From an uncultured Bacteroidales bacterium (lineage in GTDB: Bacteria; Bacteroidota; Bacteroidia; Bacteroidales; Bacteroidaceae), in assembly GCA_902776455.1 (NCBI GenBank), contig CACYQI010000012.1, positions 1 through 49,807 on the forward strand: DNA of 49,807 bases. The letters run 5' to 3'. The first letter of the stretch is position 1. The number at the start of each line of letters is the position of its first letter. Shown one piece after another: positions 48,391 through 49,807 of the stretch. The translations under genes were made by a program, and so were the position numbers. Under the pieces are notes generated by a model. The model was not told the DNA's origin, ran no database searches, and was given only the letters and a program-made list of their open reading frames with translations.

Positions 48391-48462
48391 TCGAGGAGAT
48401 TTTCTCCTAATGTTCTCTTCAGACTTTTGTGGTTGAATTATACCCATCCGATGCTTCAGTAA

Positions 48463-49539
48463 CTACTTCAAGGCCGGCAGGATGTAGTCCCAGATGAGGT
48501 TCTGCTCGGCCTGCATGTCGTTCAGGTCGGCTGTGTTGACCACTACGGCATCCTTCTCGGGGATGACGATGATGTACTGACCGCCTGCTCCGTCGGCTCG
48601 GAAAGCGTTGTGGCGGCAACGCCATACCTGATAGCCGTAGCCCTGCACCCAGTCGCTGTTCTCTGGGGTCAGTCCGCTCTCATCCACCTTGTCGGCCCTG
48701 ATCCATGATGGCTGGCAAGGAACCTGCCGGCGGGTCATCTCCGTGACATACTTCTTGGGCAGCACCTGCTTCCCCTTCCATTTGCCTTTCTGCAGGAGCA
48801 GTTGTCCCATCTTTGCCAAGTCCTCGGTCTTCAGGTAAAGCCCCCATCCGCCGCAGTTGATGCCCTGCGGACTCTCGTCCCAACGCGGTGCCTCGATGCC
48901 GAGCGGGTCGAAGAGACGCGGTTGCAGGTACTCGACTACCTTCTGCCCCGTCACCTTCTGCACGATGGCCGAGAGCATGTACGTCCCCATGCTGTTGTAG
49001 CAAAAGTAAGTGCCCGGCTCATGCTCCACAGGCCAATCGAGGAACGTCTTCACCCATGTGCTTCCCTCCTTCTTGCGCGACGGCTCGGAATCGTGTCCGC
49101 AGTTCATTGTCAGCAGGTTGTGAATCGTCACCTTCTTCAGGTTCTCTGAGGGAGAGGCAGGCAAGTCTTCGGGGAAGAAGGACACCAGCTTGTCGTCGAG
49201 CGACAGGAGTCCTTCCTCGATGGCCAGGCCAACGGCAGCCGACGTGAACGTCTTGCTCACGCTGTTCAGGACGTGCGGCTTCAGAGCCTCGCCGCCGTTC
49301 AGCCATTTCTCGTACTTCACTTTGCCGTGCTGCAACACCATGACACTCTGGATGTTGAGCTTCTGGTCCTTTGCCGCTTGCAGATAGTTCTCCATAGCAG
49401 CATTCAGCCGGCTGTCGGGCTTGGCGTGCTTCAGAGAGGTTGTTCCCTTGCCGGTTGATTTAGCCGACGCATTTGTCAAAGCAACGCCGCACAGACAGAA
49501 TAATACGGTAAGACCGTAACGAAAGATGAAGTGTTTCAT
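48463..49539 (-). CDS. exported serine hydrolase of the beta-lactamase/DD-peptidase family
   Basis: A 358-residue class C-like serine hydrolase. The start at 49539 gives a signal peptide (MKHFIFRYGLTVLFCLCGVALTNA). Catalytic motifs are S-x-x-K in SVSK (S93, K96) and YNS (Y181-S183); the third motif is not a clear KTG, but a DGAGGQYIIV strand stands in its usual place. Such proteins are mostly peptidases or esterases in the periplasm, and a true beta-lactamase role is less likely. GC content returns to the level of the rest of the window. Promoter box TACTTTTG lies 112 bases upstream. Confidence 0.85.
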   Translation of the reverse strand: MKHFIFRYGLTVLFCLCGVALTNASAKSTGKGTTSLKHAKPDSRLNAAMENYLQAAKDQKLNIQSVMVLQHGKVKYEKWLNGGEALKPHVLNSVSKTFTSAAVGLAIEEGLLSLDDKLVSFFPEDLPASPSENLKKVTIHNLLTMNCGHDSEPSRKKEGSTWVKTFLDWPVEHEPGTYFCYNSMGTYMLSAIVQKVTGQKVVEYLQPRLFDPLGIEAPRWDESPQGINCGGWGLYLKTEDLAKMGQLLLQKGKWKGKQVLPKKYVTEMTRRQVPCQPSWIRADKVDESGLTPENSDWVQGYGYQVWRCRHNAFRADGAGGQYIIVIPEKDAVVVNTADLNDMQAEQNLIWDYILPALK

Positions 49540-49651
49540 AAGTGTAACTGTTTTTATGTGAGTTCGATGAGTGATTAAATTCAAGCACGGATTAAGCAGA
49601 TGATGCGGATTTGTGCCGCTGGTCATTTGCCTGTTTGCGTTTCCCTTGCTG

Positions 49652-49659
49652 CAAAAGTA
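49652..49659 (-). promoter_or_regulatory. -7 box of the serine hydrolase promoter
   Basis: TACTTTTG on the minus strand, about 112 bases before the chosen ATG. The upstream 20-bp element (49694-49713) matches the one upstream of the dapA promoter. Confidence 0.5.
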
Positions 49660-49693
49660 CAAAATAATTGTGAATTACGAAAAGAAAACCATA

Positions 49694-49713
49694 AAGTTTT
49701 ACTTTTTTATTTA
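49694..49713. repeat. 20-bp element shared with 44898-44917
   Basis: AAAGTTTTACTTTTTTATTT, identical to the dapA-upstream copy, 35 bases beyond the serine hydrolase -7 box. Confidence 0.7.
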
Positions 49714-49807
49714 AGTTTCGGGAGTTATAAGATGAAGTTAAAAAGGGAGTTAAGCCTGCTTCGCAGGCAGGAAGTTAAGCACTGCGTGCTGGACGATAGT
49801 TTTGGAT

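Larger units (their letters stand above)
48146..48462. other. cassette promoter region and hairpin repeats
   Basis: A 317-bp gap. It holds the cassette promoter (48202-48232) and, further upstream, GTCACTCGTCACC (48301-48313) and two GGGTGACGAGT words (48351-48371) in opposite orientation. A perfect 18-bp palindrome GGTGACAGTACTGTCACC follows (48373-48390). The right part also serves as the 3' flank of the serine hydrolase gene. Confidence 0.7.

Noticed and set aside
1-49807. tRNA, rRNA, riboswitch or transposase genes
   Set aside because: None was seen in the intergenic sequence by eye. In particular, no FMN riboswitch precedes ribD, where only 58 bp separate it from prmC. A covariance-model scan would settle this.

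Overview
The window looks like a chromosomal segment from a Bacteroidales bacterium, most likely Prevotella or a close relative. The evidence is recurrent promoters of the Bacteroidota type (TTTG, about 19 bases, TAnnTTTG) close to start codons, a serine palmitoyltransferase, DUF5009, DUF6057, DUF6089 and DUF6242-type proteins, a GGGtGRT protein, BspA-like leucine-rich repeats, and a large surface protein with a Prevotella-like C-terminal sorting tail. No rRNA, tRNA, CRISPR array, transposase or phage gene was found.

Layout. 1-1839 is gene-free and packed with repeats. 1840-5805 holds a sirtuin, a nucleoside kinase and a DUF5009 membrane protein. 6108-10383 holds a secreted GH27 alpha-galactosidase, an MFS transporter and a tail-anchored coiled-coil protein. 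11280-16082 holds rarA, a small ORF, a lipid kinase divergent from serine palmitoyltransferase (sphingolipid synthesis), and a leucine-rich repeat lipoprotein. 16320-24951 runs leftward: a glycosyltransferase and GtrA pair, then the envelope cluster DUF6089 - uppS - bamA - three Skp/OmpH proteins - murI. 25269-33668 holds a DUF6242 lipoprotein, a 1567-residue secreted repeat protein with a 63-residue companion, a small membrane protein and a membrane-bound AraC-type regulator. 33832-39655 holds ribD divergent from prmC-recX, then DUF6057 and a beta-propeller lipoprotein with a CxxCH motif. 40424-44684 holds a GH29 fucosidase, the GGGtGRT/NifU-like pair and dapA. 44952-48145 is a visibly AT-rich three-gene cassette centred on a sacsin/Hsp90-like ATPase with a C-terminal DUF3883 nuclease-like domain, a candidate uncharacterised defence module. 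48463-49539 is a secreted serine hydrolase.

The most unusual feature is the density and variety of short repeats. Several families (C-rich palindromes, GTTGAAA-type and GTGAAAA-type heptamers, 22-bp and 8-bp tandem units, small elements with terminal inverted repeats) fill the intergenic space. The same families also lie in frame inside otherwise intact genes: ribD, prmC, the MFS transporter, DUF6057, DUF6242, alpha-galactosidase, DUF5009 and the large surface protein. One element with a distinctive core sits in ribD and in the DUF6057 gene in opposite orientations, which suggests mobile palindromic elements tolerated inside proteins. A separate repeat of about 300 bp, present twice, carries a hairpin with a compensatory base change and may act as RNA.

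Starts were set by alignment with remembered family members, signal peptides and promoter positions. Family names come from motif recognition without database searches.
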